From contig CALFEQ010000114.1 of assembly GCA_937949945.1 (NCBI GenBank), forward strand, positions 1 to 56,324: a stretch of 56,324 nucleotides of DNA, read 5' to 3'. Below the pieces are notes generated by a model. That model was given only the letters and a program-made list of their open reading frames with translations. It had not been told where the DNA came from and searched no databases. The DNA comes from an uncultured Myxococcales bacterium (GTDB taxonomy: Bacteria > Myxococcota_A > Polyangia > Polyangiales > Polyangiaceae). Both the position numbers and the translations under genes were made by a program. Below are positions 32,976 through 41,401 of this stretch, piece after piece. The stretch's first letter is position 1; every line of letters starts with the position of its first letter.

Positions 32976-34250
32976 TCAGTCGAGGGTGGGGCGCGGCGGG
33001 AGCGCGGGCTGGCGGGACGTGCGGACTCGGACGACGAGCGGCGTCTTGGCGACCGCGACGCCGTCCCAGGTCTTGAGCCCGATCGACCGCCCCGAGGCGC
33101 CCGTCGTGTCGAGCTTCGGAGCGACGCGGTAGATGCCGGGCTGATCGAAGGTGCCGCCCGGGCACGCCGCGCCGAGCAGCACCGTCGTCGAGGTCGAGCC
33201 GTTGACGGGTACCGTCGTGAACAGCTCGCGGATGGGCGCGCTCACTTGGCGCGGCGACCCGCACGTGACCACGCCGCTCGGACCGGTCACGGTGAAGCTC
33301 AGCATGTCCGCACGGAAGAGGAGCGTCTTCGGCCGATCGCTGCGGTTGTGCAGCGTCACCGTCGTGCCGAGGTCCGTCCCTCGCGCAGCGTCGAGCGAAG
33401 CCGGGATCGAGAGCTCCATCTCCGCCGATTCGGTGCCGTCCTTGTCACCCTCGGTCGCGTCCGAGGAAGCCTTCGCGCTCGCGAACGGGACGGCTTCCCC
33501 GAGCACGAACGGGTCGGCTTCGATCGCCTTGAGAGGCGAGACCTTGCCGACCGACGCACCGACGGGCGTCACCGCGAGCGGCGGCGTGAGCGCCGGCGTC
33601 TTGCCCGCTTTGACCTGCTGCGCCGGCGGCCAGCCGAAGCTCGCCTTCACGGTCGTGCCCGCGACGAGCGCGCGCCGCTCGCGTGCGCCGAAGCAGTAGA
33701 AGAGCGGGTCGAAGGTCGCCGACCAGGATCGCTTCGGAGGGATGACGAGATCGCTCCCGTAGTCGGTCGACGGACGTGCGTCGCTCGGGAGCATGCAGCG
33801 CGGCGGCGCAGGCGGAGCCTTCTTCTTCGCGTCCTTCTTCCCGTCGCTCGCCTCCTCGCCGGCGGGCGTGAGGTCGAGGACGAGCAGGCGCGGATCCGCC
33901 GGGATGCGGACCGGCCCGTCGCCCGTGTTCTCGATCGAGAGACGCCACGGCGCGCCGCCAGGGCCGGGCGTCACCTTCAGCGTCACCTGCGCGGGCGGGA
34001 GCGCGGGCGGGGGAGGCTCGGCCGTCTTCTTCGCCGGGCGAGCAGCCGTCTTCGGCGTACCTCCGGAAGGCGCCGCGCCCGACGCTTCGTCCGGCGGCGC
34101 GAGGCTCGCTCCCGCGCTGAGCGCCCACCAGAAGAGGAGCATCGGAGGCGCCGCCCCGATGCCTCGGAGGACGACCCTGCCGAAGGGCGGTCGCGAGCCC
34201 CGAGCGGCACGGAGCCGTGGCCGACCGGAAGCCGTCCGGTCGCGCGCCAT
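32976..34250 (-). CDS. unknown membrane-anchored or exported protein
   Basis: A 424-residue protein with a basic N-terminus, then one hydrophobic stretch (PMLLFWWALSAGASLA, about 37-52) acting as signal anchor. A Lys/Pro/Ala-rich linker follows. Two beta-sandwich-like halves carry QVTLKVTPGPGGAPWRLSIENTGDGPVRI, and GTTVTLHNRSDRPKTLLFRADMLSFTV. Such strands are typical of Ig-like domains outside the membrane. ATG at 34250 has AGGAG at good spacing. A GTG at 34280 in the same frame is less likely. It is 32 bases downstream of the HARE-Mrr gene. No family recognised. Confidence 0.6.
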   Translation of the reverse strand: MARDRTASGRPRLRAARGSRPPFGRVVLRGIGAAPPMLLFWWALSAGASLAPPDEASGAAPSGGTPKTAARPAKKTAEPPPPALPPAQVTLKVTPGPGGAPWRLSIENTGDGPVRIPADPRLLVLDLTPAGEEASDGKKDAKKKAPPAPPRCMLPSDARPSTDYGSDLVIPPKRSWSATFDPLFYCFGARERRALVAGTTVKASFGWPPAQQVKAGKTPALTPPLAVTPVGASVGKVSPLKAIEADPFVLGEAVPFASAKASSDATEGDKDGTESAEMELSIPASLDAARGTDLGTTVTLHNRSDRPKTLLFRADMLSFTVTGPSGVVTCGSPRQVSAPIRELFTTVPVNGSTSTTVLLGAACPGGTFDQPGIYRVAPKLDTTGASGRSIGLKTWDGVAVAKTPLVVRVRTSRQPALPPRPTLD

Positions 34251-34282
34251 GCGCTCCTGGGGGTCGCGCGACGACCGCACCC

Positions 34283-35839
34283 TCAGCCCCCGCGCAGCAT
34301 CTCGTAGAGCTCCAGATCGGGGATCGCCGTCGTGAAGCGCGTGCGGATCACGCCGACGTCGTTCTCCTCGAGCATGCGGCAGAGCGACATGCCGTCGAAG
34401 AGCGTGATCGGAGCGGCGGGAGCGCCCGCCTCCTCGCGCGCTCCGCTGAGGACCTGGCCCGTCGTGATGAGCCAGCCGGCGGACGCCGGGCCGTAGTGGT
34501 GGAGCGCGCCGCGGAGATCGCTGACGCGCTCGCGACCGATCTCGCGGCCGTCCTTGCGCACGACGATGGCGGTGCGGATCTCGTCCGTGCCCGTGCGGTG
34601 CACGGCGGCGAAGTGAGCCTCGCCGCCCGGCGCGCCCGCGCGGCGCACGGTGCGGATGTTCGTCATGCCGACGCGCTCGAGGCCGAGGAGCACGAGCTCG
34701 ATGAGCGCGTGGCCCGGCAGCTCCTGCAGCTTGCGGAGCATCGTGCGGCGCGCCGCTTCGCGGTAACGCTCGATCGCGTTGATGGCCTCGAGCTCGAGGC
34801 GCACGACCTCCTGCGAGAGCGCCCAGTCGGTGAGCGCGACGCGCGGGCCGGCGCTGAACCGGAACCGCGGGCGCTGCCCGTTCGCCTGGCGACGGAGGTT
34901 GTCCGCGCGCAGCGCGGCGGTGAGCTGGGCCTGCGCCATCGTCACGTCACCGGAGAGGCGACCGCGACGCATGAGCGCGTCGACGACGGAGCGGACCTGG
35001 ACGGCGCCCTGCTGGCGATCGAACGCCGAGAGGATCATCACCGTGGCGTCGGCGAGCTCACGACCCGCGAGCTCGTCGCCCTCGCCCGGCGGCACGTCGA
35101 TGCCGGTCGGCGCGCCGCCCGCCATGATCTGGCTGCGGTCACGCACCATCGGGCGCGGCGCGGGCGCGAGCGGATCGCGCGACGTGTCGATCGACGAATC
35201 GCCGTCGACCGAGACAATGGGCGTCGGGCTGATGACGTCGACGCGCGGCTGCGAGTTGCGGTCGAGCGCTTCGGCCTCGGCGCCACCGCCACCGCCACGG
35301 CGGCGGCGACGGCGACGACGACGACGACGGCCGCCCTCCTCACGCGCGCTCGGCACGTCGTTCGTGCTCTCGGGACCGGAGAGGATCGGCTGATCGTCGT
35401 CCTCCTCGTCGTCGAAGATGTCGGCGCCGCTGGCGAGGAGATCGGCGCGGAGAGCGTCCTCGCCGGACACCTCCGACGGCTCCTCGTCCTCGTCGTCGTC
35501 ATCCATCGGCGGAGGCTCCGGCTGCCGCGCAGCCGCCTCGAGCTCGAGGGCGTTCACCTCGACCCCGGCCTCCTCCGTCTCCGTGCCCGTCTCGTCCTTC
35601 TTCTTTTTCTTCCCATCCCACTCGCGGAGGGCGAAGACGCCGGGCTTCACGCGAACGATGGGGTTGTCCTTGTCCTCTTTCTTGAGGAGCGCGGCCAATC
35701 GAGCACCCATCGTCACCTCGGGGCTCTTGCCCACGTGGGAGAGGAGGTTCTTCTCGATGGCGAGCTCGGTGATCTCCTTGTAGTGCAGCGGCTTGCCCGC
35801 GATGCGCAGCACCTCCGCTGCGGCTTCCGTGAACGTCAT
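34283..35839 (-). CDS. HARE-HTH protein with Mrr-like nuclease-fold C-terminus
   Basis: A 518-residue protein. Residues 1-75 are a HARE-HTH winged helix (FTEAAAEVLRIAGKPLHYKEITELAIEKNLL, then NPIVRVKPGVFAL). This domain is shared by RpoE-delta, ASXL and many restriction enzymes. The middle is disordered: Lys/Glu-rich, acidic runs (DDDDEDEE), then a run of about 11 Arg and Gly. A helical region follows at about 250-360. The last 155 residues look like an Mrr-type restriction-endonuclease fold (LIELVLLGLERVG, AHFAAV, TAIVVRKD, GWLITTGQ, PITLFDGMSLCRML). The usual D-(E/Q)xK triad is not clearly intact (TAIVVRK instead of VQxK), so it may bind rather than cut DNA. It is the first gene of a three-gene operon. 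Confidence 0.72.
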   Translation of the reverse strand: MTFTEAAAEVLRIAGKPLHYKEITELAIEKNLLSHVGKSPEVTMGARLAALLKKEDKDNPIVRVKPGVFALREWDGKKKKKDETGTETEEAGVEVNALELEAAARQPEPPPMDDDDEDEEPSEVSGEDALRADLLASGADIFDDEEDDDQPILSGPESTNDVPSAREEGGRRRRRRRRRRRGGGGGAEAEALDRNSQPRVDVISPTPIVSVDGDSSIDTSRDPLAPAPRPMVRDRSQIMAGGAPTGIDVPPGEGDELAGRELADATVMILSAFDRQQGAVQVRSVVDALMRRGRLSGDVTMAQAQLTAALRADNLRRQANGQRPRFRFSAGPRVALTDWALSQEVVRLELEAINAIERYREAARRTMLRKLQELPGHALIELVLLGLERVGMTNIRTVRRAGAPGGEAHFAAVHRTGTDEIRTAIVVRKDGREIGRERVSDLRGALHHYGPASAGWLITTGQVLSGAREEAGAPAAPITLFDGMSLCRMLEENDVGVIRTRFTTAIPDLELYEMLRGG

Positions 35840-36190
35840 CTTCCGTGTTCTCGATGTTGAGTGCCTGCTCTCGGGCTCACGGAGCGGCGCGGCATCTCCA
35901 CGCCCACGCCCCGCCGATCACGGCACTTATGTTGTGTTCCCTGCGAACGTCGAGCAGGCGGCCCGCCGAACCCGCCCCGACTCATCCGGGGTGTGGGGGC
36001 TCCCACCTGAGCTCGCAACGCGAGGCATACCGCCCATTTTCCCCGGCGTCAAACGTGACATTCGTGGAGCACGGGCGTTTTCCGCGGCTGGCAGGCGCCC
36101 GCACCGGAGGTCGGCGTCCACCCGAATTCCAAGCCTAGTCGTGCCGGATCGACGCGGCGAGCGCGAGCAATCCCGGCCGTTTCGGCGATT
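35840..36190. other. non-coding gap upstream of HARE-Mrr operon
   Basis: About 350 bases without a credible gene. It should hold the promoter of the HARE-Mrr operon and the 3' flank of the Pro-rich membrane protein gene. I could not place promoter hexamers, a hairpin or a repeat with confidence. Confidence 0.4.
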
Positions 36191-37102
36191 TCAGCGCCTC
36201 TTCTTCGCGGCCTTCGCGCGGCTGGGGGGCGGGGCGGTCTTCAGGCTCTTCACGTCGAGCACGGGGACCTCTGCCGCCGGGTCGGTTTGCAGCGTCGGAG
36301 CGGTCGTGGGCTGCGCGGCGGCGGTCGACTGCGGAACGGACGCGGCCGGGACGGCCGGCTGCTCCAACGGACGCGGCGCGGTCAGCGTCGTGAGCGCGGC
36401 CTCCCGCGCGGCCCGAGCGCGACCGATCCCCACGCCCACGGCGAAGACCGATAGCAGCGTGAGCGGAACGAGGATCACGAAGGCGAGGGAGGCCCAGAGG
36501 ACCTTGCGCTCGCGCAGGCGCGCCCAGATGGAGGGACGCGCGCGCTCGAATGCAACGTCGGCGGCGCCCCAGACCTCTCCGGCGACACCGTGCTGCGCGC
36601 CCGCGTCGAGCAGGTGCATCGGCAGGGTGGGCGCGGCCGGCGGGACATGGACCTCCGACGGCGCGTCGTTCGGAGGAGGCGGGATCGTGAAAGCGCGATC
36701 GCGCGCGAGCGCCGCGGGCGGCACCGGCGTGAGCGGCGGCGGGACCGGCGTCGGCAGGGGCGCGAGCGCCGGAGGCGGCGTCGGGGTCGCCCGCGGCGGC
36801 ACCGGCGTCGGCACGTACGGCGCGTGGACGGCGGGACCGATGCAGTCGTCGGTCACGAGCGCATCGAAGATGTCGCGCGCCGTCGACGGCGCTCCGGGCG
36901 TCGACAGTCGCGGACGGCTCGCCCGCTCGCGGATCACCTCCTCGGCGCGCGCGATCGCCTGCGTGAGATCCTCGACCTCGAGGACGTCGCAGGGGGCGAG
37001 CTCGGCGGTCGAGATCAGGCTCGCCGTCGACGGCTCGTCACGCAGCGTCGCGCGGAAGGCGTTGCGTACTCTCGTATCGGCTCCGGCGATCAAGCCAGCC
37101 AT
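36191..37102 (-). CDS. Pro-rich single-pass membrane protein
   Basis: A 303-residue protein. The N-terminal 90 residues are globular and helical (DLTQAIARAEEVIRERA). Residues 95-165 are a Pro/Thr/Val/Ala-rich linker. One membrane helix lies at about 202-226 (WASLAFVILVPLTLLSVFAVGVG) and is flanked by basic residues. The C-terminal 75 residues are low complexity, Ala/Pro/Thr-rich, ending KAAKKRR. The layout resembles non-catalytic partners of myxobacterial kinases, but no domain is recognised. The flanking gaps (351 and 203 bases) suggest a single-gene transcript. Confidence 0.6.
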   Translation of the reverse strand: MAGLIAGADTRVRNAFRATLRDEPSTASLISTAELAPCDVLEVEDLTQAIARAEEVIRERASRPRLSTPGAPSTARDIFDALVTDDCIGPAVHAPYVPTPVPPRATPTPPPALAPLPTPVPPPLTPVPPAALARDRAFTIPPPPNDAPSEVHVPPAAPTLPMHLLDAGAQHGVAGEVWGAADVAFERARPSIWARLRERKVLWASLAFVILVPLTLLSVFAVGVGIGRARAAREAALTTLTAPRPLEQPAVPAASVPQSTAAAQPTTAPTLQTDPAAEVPVLDVKSLKTAPPPSRAKAAKKRR

Positions 37103-37305
37103 TGCTAGCGCGCTCTCGTGAGATGCGCCAGGGGTGCTGCGTCAATTTCGCGCCTGGCTGAAATGCACTCGGCGGGAGGACGACGGCGTGGGCTCGCTTC
37201 CGAGGATCCAGTGAACCTGGACTCCACCGAGCCTGTACGCCACGTGCTCCCGCCGTGTACGGAGCTCCGTCGCTCACGTGGCGGCGACGGAGCCGTGTGT
37301 CGAGA

Positions 37306-39120
37306 TCAGCGGCCGGACTCCCACCACTTCGCGGAGGGGATGGCGCGCGTCGCGTTCGTTCCGCAGTGCACCTCGCCGAGCATGCGGTGATAGGTGTCCC
37401 AGTCCTCGGCGAAGTGGACCCGGATGCCGAGCCGCGCGAGCGACTCGCGCATGTGGACCTTGAAGATGTCCTGGCCGTTGATGATGGGGCCGTGCGGATC
37501 CGGCGCGACGAAGTCGCGGTCCGTCAGGTACAGGCCGTTCACCGTCCCCGGCTGGTACGCGACGGAGTAGCCGTCGAGCTCCATGTGGAGGAACGGGATC
37601 GGGATGATCTCGTCGTCCGTCAGGCCGATCTCCGCCTTGAGCTTGGCGACCTGCGCGTCGACCTCGACGGCGGCCTCTGCGCTCGCGGACGCGATCTCCG
37701 GATCGGACAGGACCTGGTTGATCGTCACGCGCGCCGGCGTGCCGTCCGACCAGTACTTGCCGACGAACATCGGGACGTTGCCGCGGCCCGCGTTCGCCTG
37801 CTCGCGGAGCATCTGCCAAGCGAGGCGTGCGTCGTTGACGAGGAGGACCCAGCCGCGCGGCGTGTTGGCCTTCACGAACGAGAGCGTCTCGTCGACGTGG
37901 GCCACGAGGAGCCACGACGTGTCGACGTAGATCGGGGGCTGGACCTGCTGCGCCTCCATCATCGTCGTGAAGACGCGGTCCGGGTAGAAGCTCGAGGTGC
38001 TCCCGCGGAGGATGCGCCCGAGCGGGTAGCTCTTGCCGTTGTGCGTGTAGGGCGGGACCGTCTCGAAGTTGCCGAACGAGTTCAGCGTGTCGAACTGGCC
38101 GAGGCGGGTCGGGTCGTACGCCTGAATCGCCGCCGTGTCCTTGCCGCGGAGGGCGAAGACCACGCGGCCCGCCGGGCGGAGCGGGTTACGCCCGCCGACG
38201 GCGCCGTGGCTCATGTTCGCCGAGCGGATGTTGACCCGGATGACGTGCTGCTTGCCGCCCGGGGCCGGCATCGACATGAAGCCGGTCTCGAAGAAGTCCT
38301 GCGTCCACGGGTCGTTCACGCCGATCTCGATGGGCGGGGGAACGCCCGCGGCCTCGGCCGCCTTCACGAGGTCCGCGCGCATCGCCGCGTTGCCGGCGTT
38401 GTTGAAGCGCGAGACCCAGGTCTGCTCGGCCGGCAAGAGGTGGTGGTACGTGAGCAGCGGCGCGACGCGCATGCGGACCGTGTCCCGCGCCGTCTCGCCT
38501 TCGGCCGTCACCGTGAACGTGATGTCGACGAAGCCGTCCCACACGGTCAGGTCGCGGACGATGTCACGCCCCTCGATCGCGAGCTCGACGCCGCGCTGGA
38601 TCTCCGCTCGGGTCAGCGTGGTCCCGCTCTGGATGACGGTGAACGAGCCGTTCACCACCTTGAAGAGGCGCACGTGGTTCGGCGCGGTCCACGAGAGCGT
38701 GCCCGTGGTTCCGGGCGGCGCCGCCGGCCACGGCCGGGTCTTGAGGCGCGCGAGATCGAGCTCGTCGTCCGGGCCGTTGACGACGTCGTCGGCCGCGTCG
38801 TGGCACTTCGGGAGATCGACGTCGTCCTCGTTCGGCGAGCAGCGGCGCGTGTCGTCGTCGATGTTGGCGAGGAAGATGGCGCCCTGCTGCGCGTTCCAGA
38901 TGTGCTCGTTGACGTCGTCCGAGGGATCGTCGAAGTCGATCACGCCGTCCCGGTTCGTGTCGGCGCGGAGATCCGCGACGACGTTACCGAGCTCGCTGAC
39001 CGCCGTCTCCGGATCGGGCTCGTTCGAGCCCGTGCTCTCCCCGTCGAAGAGGAACGGTGCGTCCGCACATGCCACGAGAGAAAGGACGCACGCGATCGCC
39101 GAAAAACGAGCAAGCTTCAT
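37306..39120 (-). CDS. lipoprotein peptidylarginine deiminase (PAD family)
   Basis: A 604-residue lipoprotein (MKLARFSAIACVLSLVAC, Cys18) of the PAD family, which turns protein arginine into citrulline with calcium. The PAD middle domain is visible at about 50-130 (DTNRDGVIDFDDPSDD, AIFLANIDDD), with the acidic ligands expected for calcium. The catalytic domain keeps every known catalytic position: Asp275 in WTQDFFETGF, His408 and Asp410 in AHVDETLSFV, Cys586 in GEVHCGTN, followed by KWWE. These correspond to human PAD4 D350, H471, D473 and C645. The PAD N-terminal domain is missing and replaced by the signal. It is distinct from the shorter PPAD type of Porphyromonas. It stands alone between gaps of 203 and 510 bases. 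Confidence 0.88.
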   Translation of the reverse strand: MKLARFSAIACVLSLVACADAPFLFDGESTGSNEPDPETAVSELGNVVADLRADTNRDGVIDFDDPSDDVNEHIWNAQQGAIFLANIDDDTRRCSPNEDDVDLPKCHDAADDVVNGPDDELDLARLKTRPWPAAPPGTTGTLSWTAPNHVRLFKVVNGSFTVIQSGTTLTRAEIQRGVELAIEGRDIVRDLTVWDGFVDITFTVTAEGETARDTVRMRVAPLLTYHHLLPAEQTWVSRFNNAGNAAMRADLVKAAEAAGVPPPIEIGVNDPWTQDFFETGFMSMPAPGGKQHVIRVNIRSANMSHGAVGGRNPLRPAGRVVFALRGKDTAAIQAYDPTRLGQFDTLNSFGNFETVPPYTHNGKSYPLGRILRGSTSSFYPDRVFTTMMEAQQVQPPIYVDTSWLLVAHVDETLSFVKANTPRGWVLLVNDARLAWQMLREQANAGRGNVPMFVGKYWSDGTPARVTINQVLSDPEIASASAEAAVEVDAQVAKLKAEIGLTDDEIIPIPFLHMELDGYSVAYQPGTVNGLYLTDRDFVAPDPHGPIINGQDIFKVHMRESLARLGIRVHFAEDWDTYHRMLGEVHCGTNATRAIPSAKWWESGR

Positions 39121-39630
39121 CGGTCCTCCACCACCGCGCAGCACGAGGGCTGCTCCCAACCACGCGGCCATCCACGCGGCGGCGGACCTCATAGCAGAGG
39201 ATCTGCGATGCACCAGGGCTCGTGTGCGATTTTTCGTGATGTCAGGTGCAACTTTGCGGCCCGCAAGCATCGCGCCAAAGCGAGTGCTCGTTCGCCTCTC
39301 GTCTTTTCGCGCGTTTCCGGCGCGGGCAAGTTGCTGCACGAATTGCGCACCCGCGTCGAGCAGCCCTCAGGGATCGGTTACTCGGTGACGGGTCGATCCC
39401 TGCCTGGTCCATCGAGGCCCCACCCCACCGAGGGAGGGGAGAGGCCCGTCGCGTCGGCGTTGGCCGAAAGCGAGCCGTCGGCTCCCGACGGCAGACGCGA
39501 GCACGAGCGAGCGCCGCTCCCGCCCCCGGCGACCGAGCTCGACGTTGCATCGTCCCGTACCGTTCCGCTCGAGCCCCGTCGCATCCGGCCGCGATGGCCG
39601 TCGAGACACGGCCCATGGTAAAGAGCCGCC
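39121..39630. other. non-coding gap between divergent PAD and CPBP genes
   Basis: 510 bases between two divergent genes. Frames that cross it have no start context or recognisable product. It should contain both promoters. I find no strong palindrome or terminator; a GC-rich patch CCCCACCCCACCGAGGGAGG lies near 39420. Confidence 0.4.
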
Positions 39631-40317
39631 GTGCGGAACGTCGCCTATCTCGCCGGGATCGTTCTGACGATCGCCGCGGCCGCGCACTTCGCGTTCGATC
39701 TGTCTCGCGCGGGCACGCGAAGCGTCTTTCTCATCATGGCGGTCCCCACGGTCGCGCTGGCGGTGGTGGGCGTCCTGCGCGCGCGATGGGACGGGGTCCT
39801 CAAGAGCTGGCTGTCCGTCCGGGCCGGTGACTTCACGCGCGGGGTCGTGGCCGCGGCCCTCCTCTTCGGCGCCTCGTACGCCTTCATGAAGGTGGTCGCG
39901 CCGCCCGACTCCGTGCGCGCCAGCTGGCTCGCCCGTCTCTACCTCCAGCTCGGCGATCCGGCGGTGCTCCGGAAGAGCGCGTCGATGGTCGTGCTCGCGA
40001 TCATCGTCCTCGCGATCGCCGAGGAGATCGTCTGGCGCGGGCTCGTGATCTCGCTCCTCGAGGAGGTCATCGGGTCGCGGCGCGCTTGGGTCTGGGCCGC
40101 CGTGCTCTACGCGATCGCGCAGGTGCCGACGGTCTGGACGCTGCGCGATCCGGTGGCCGGCCCGAACCCCGTCCTCATGCTCGCCGCCCTCGCCGCGGGC
40201 CTCGTGTGGGGCGGCATGATGCGCCGCTTCGAACGCCTCTGGCCGGGCATCTTTTCGCACGTGCTCTTCGACTGGACCGTGGTGATGATGTTTCGGCTGT
40301 GGGGCCCGAGCGTTTGA
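39631..40317 (+). CDS. CPBP family intramembrane glutamic endopeptidase
   Basis: A 228-residue protein with about six membrane helices. Motif 1 of the CPBP/CAAX (Rce1-like) proteases is IAEEIVWRGLVI, with Glu131-Glu132 and Arg136. Motif 2 is an ALYAIAQVPT-type helix, where the conserved His position reads Gln. Motif 3 is FSHVLFDW with its His and Asp. Members cleave prenyl-type or other membrane substrates or act in bacteriocin immunity. The start is GTG at 39631. The TGA is overlapped by the TTG start of the next gene (TTGA), suggesting coupling. Confidence 0.82.
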   Translation: MRNVAYLAGIVLTIAAAAHFAFDLSRAGTRSVFLIMAVPTVALAVVGVLRARWDGVLKSWLSVRAGDFTRGVVAAALLFGASYAFMKVVAPPDSVRASWLARLYLQLGDPAVLRKSASMVVLAIIVLAIAEEIVWRGLVISLLEEVIGSRRAWVWAAVLYAIAQVPTVWTLRDPVAGPNPVLMLAALAAGLVWGGMMRRFERLWPGIFSHVLFDWTVVMMFRLWGPSV

Positions 40318-41387
40318 AGCTCCTCACGGTCGTCGCGTCTCTCCGGCTCGTCGAGCTCGTAAGGTCCTCCAGGCGCTTCGCGGCGGCGGCGCTCGCGCTC
40401 CTCGCGCTCGGTTGTGGCGGCGGCGAGAGGCTGCCGCCTTCGGCATCGGCATCGGCGTCGTCGCAGGTCGCGTCTCGTCACGTCCAGGTCGTCCACGCGA
40501 TGACGACGCCCGAGCGGCGTGCGCTCGTCGAGCGCTTCCAGAGCCGCAACCCTGGCGCGAAGTGGATCGTGAACGAGGAGGCGCTCGCTTCCTCCCTGAT
40601 GGTCGTCGATCCGTTCGCGGGGTTTCTGCGGCGCGCGCGCCGCGATCTCCCGCCGAGGGCCCCGCATGTTCCTCCGGTCTCCGCGGAGGAGGCCGCGACG
40701 AGGGCGCGCGCGTTCGTCGAGCGGAACGCCGACCTGCTCGGATTGCCGCGGCACGTCCTCGTCCGCCTCGGCGAGCACGTGCGCAGTGTCGCCCCGACCG
40801 ATCACGCTTCACCGAATGCGGTCCACGTCGTCCGCTTCGACGCGTCGTTCGAGAGCAAGGGCTACGAGATCTTCCACGAGGTCGACAACCTCGCGGACGT
40901 GGAGGTCTTCGTCGACGACGACGGAGAGGTGAGCAGCTTCGTCAATCGGTCGCGCGTGCATCCTCGTCTTTCGATCGACAAGCGCCCGGCGCTCGCGCAG
41001 GAGGACCCGCGCGTGACGGCGCAGGTCGTCGGTCGCGAGGTCTTCGTGCTCCTCGACGACGCGGTCTCCCTCTCCGATCGCCCGAAGCCTCGGGACGTCC
41101 GCGAGCTCCGGCGCATCCCGCTCGGCCCCATCCGCGCGGAGGAGGTCGCGGGGGTCCGGCTCGTCATCCACGAGTCCACGGGGCCACGCCTCGCTTGGCT
41201 CGTCTACCGGCTCGCCTGGCTCGTCGAGGTCCGGAAGCCGGCGCCGCCCGAGGTGTCGGGCGGCGTGCTCGGCGGGTCTTCGTACGTCGCCTTCCGGTAC
41301 GTGGTCGACGCGGACACGGGCGACGTCGTCGAAGACGCTCGCGCTCCGGTCCTTCCGCCAGCGACGATGCCGATCCCCACGTTGTAA
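40314..41387 (+). CDS. lipoprotein with FTP/PepSY-like domain
   Basis: A 357-residue lipoprotein. The start is probably TTG at 40314, overlapping the CPBP stop, because it gives a signal SSRRFAAAALALLALGC with a lipobox LALGC. Upstream in-frame codons lie inside the CPBP gene. Residues 80-180 contain EEAATRARAFVERNADLLGL and a region like fungalysin/thermolysin propeptides (FTP), and the end has SSYVAFRYVVDADTGDVVEDARA, the typical PepSY/FTP last strand. No catalytic zinc motif follows, so this is a stand-alone inhibitor-like or pro-domain-like protein. Function unproven. Confidence 0.65.
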   Translation: MKLLTVVASLRLVELVRSSRRFAAAALALLALGCGGGERLPPSASASASSQVASRHVQVVHAMTTPERRALVERFQSRNPGAKWIVNEEALASSLMVVDPFAGFLRRARRDLPPRAPHVPPVSAEEAATRARAFVERNADLLGLPRHVLVRLGEHVRSVAPTDHASPNAVHVVRFDASFESKGYEIFHEVDNLADVEVFVDDDGEVSSFVNRSRVHPRLSIDKRPALAQEDPRVTAQVVGREVFVLLDDAVSLSDRPKPRDVRELRRIPLGPIRAEEVAGVRLVIHESTGPRLAWLVYRLAWLVEVRKPAPPEVSGGVLGGSSYVAFRYVVDADTGDVVEDARAPVLPPATMPIPTL

Positions 41388-41401
41388 GCTCACCGCTCCG
41401 A

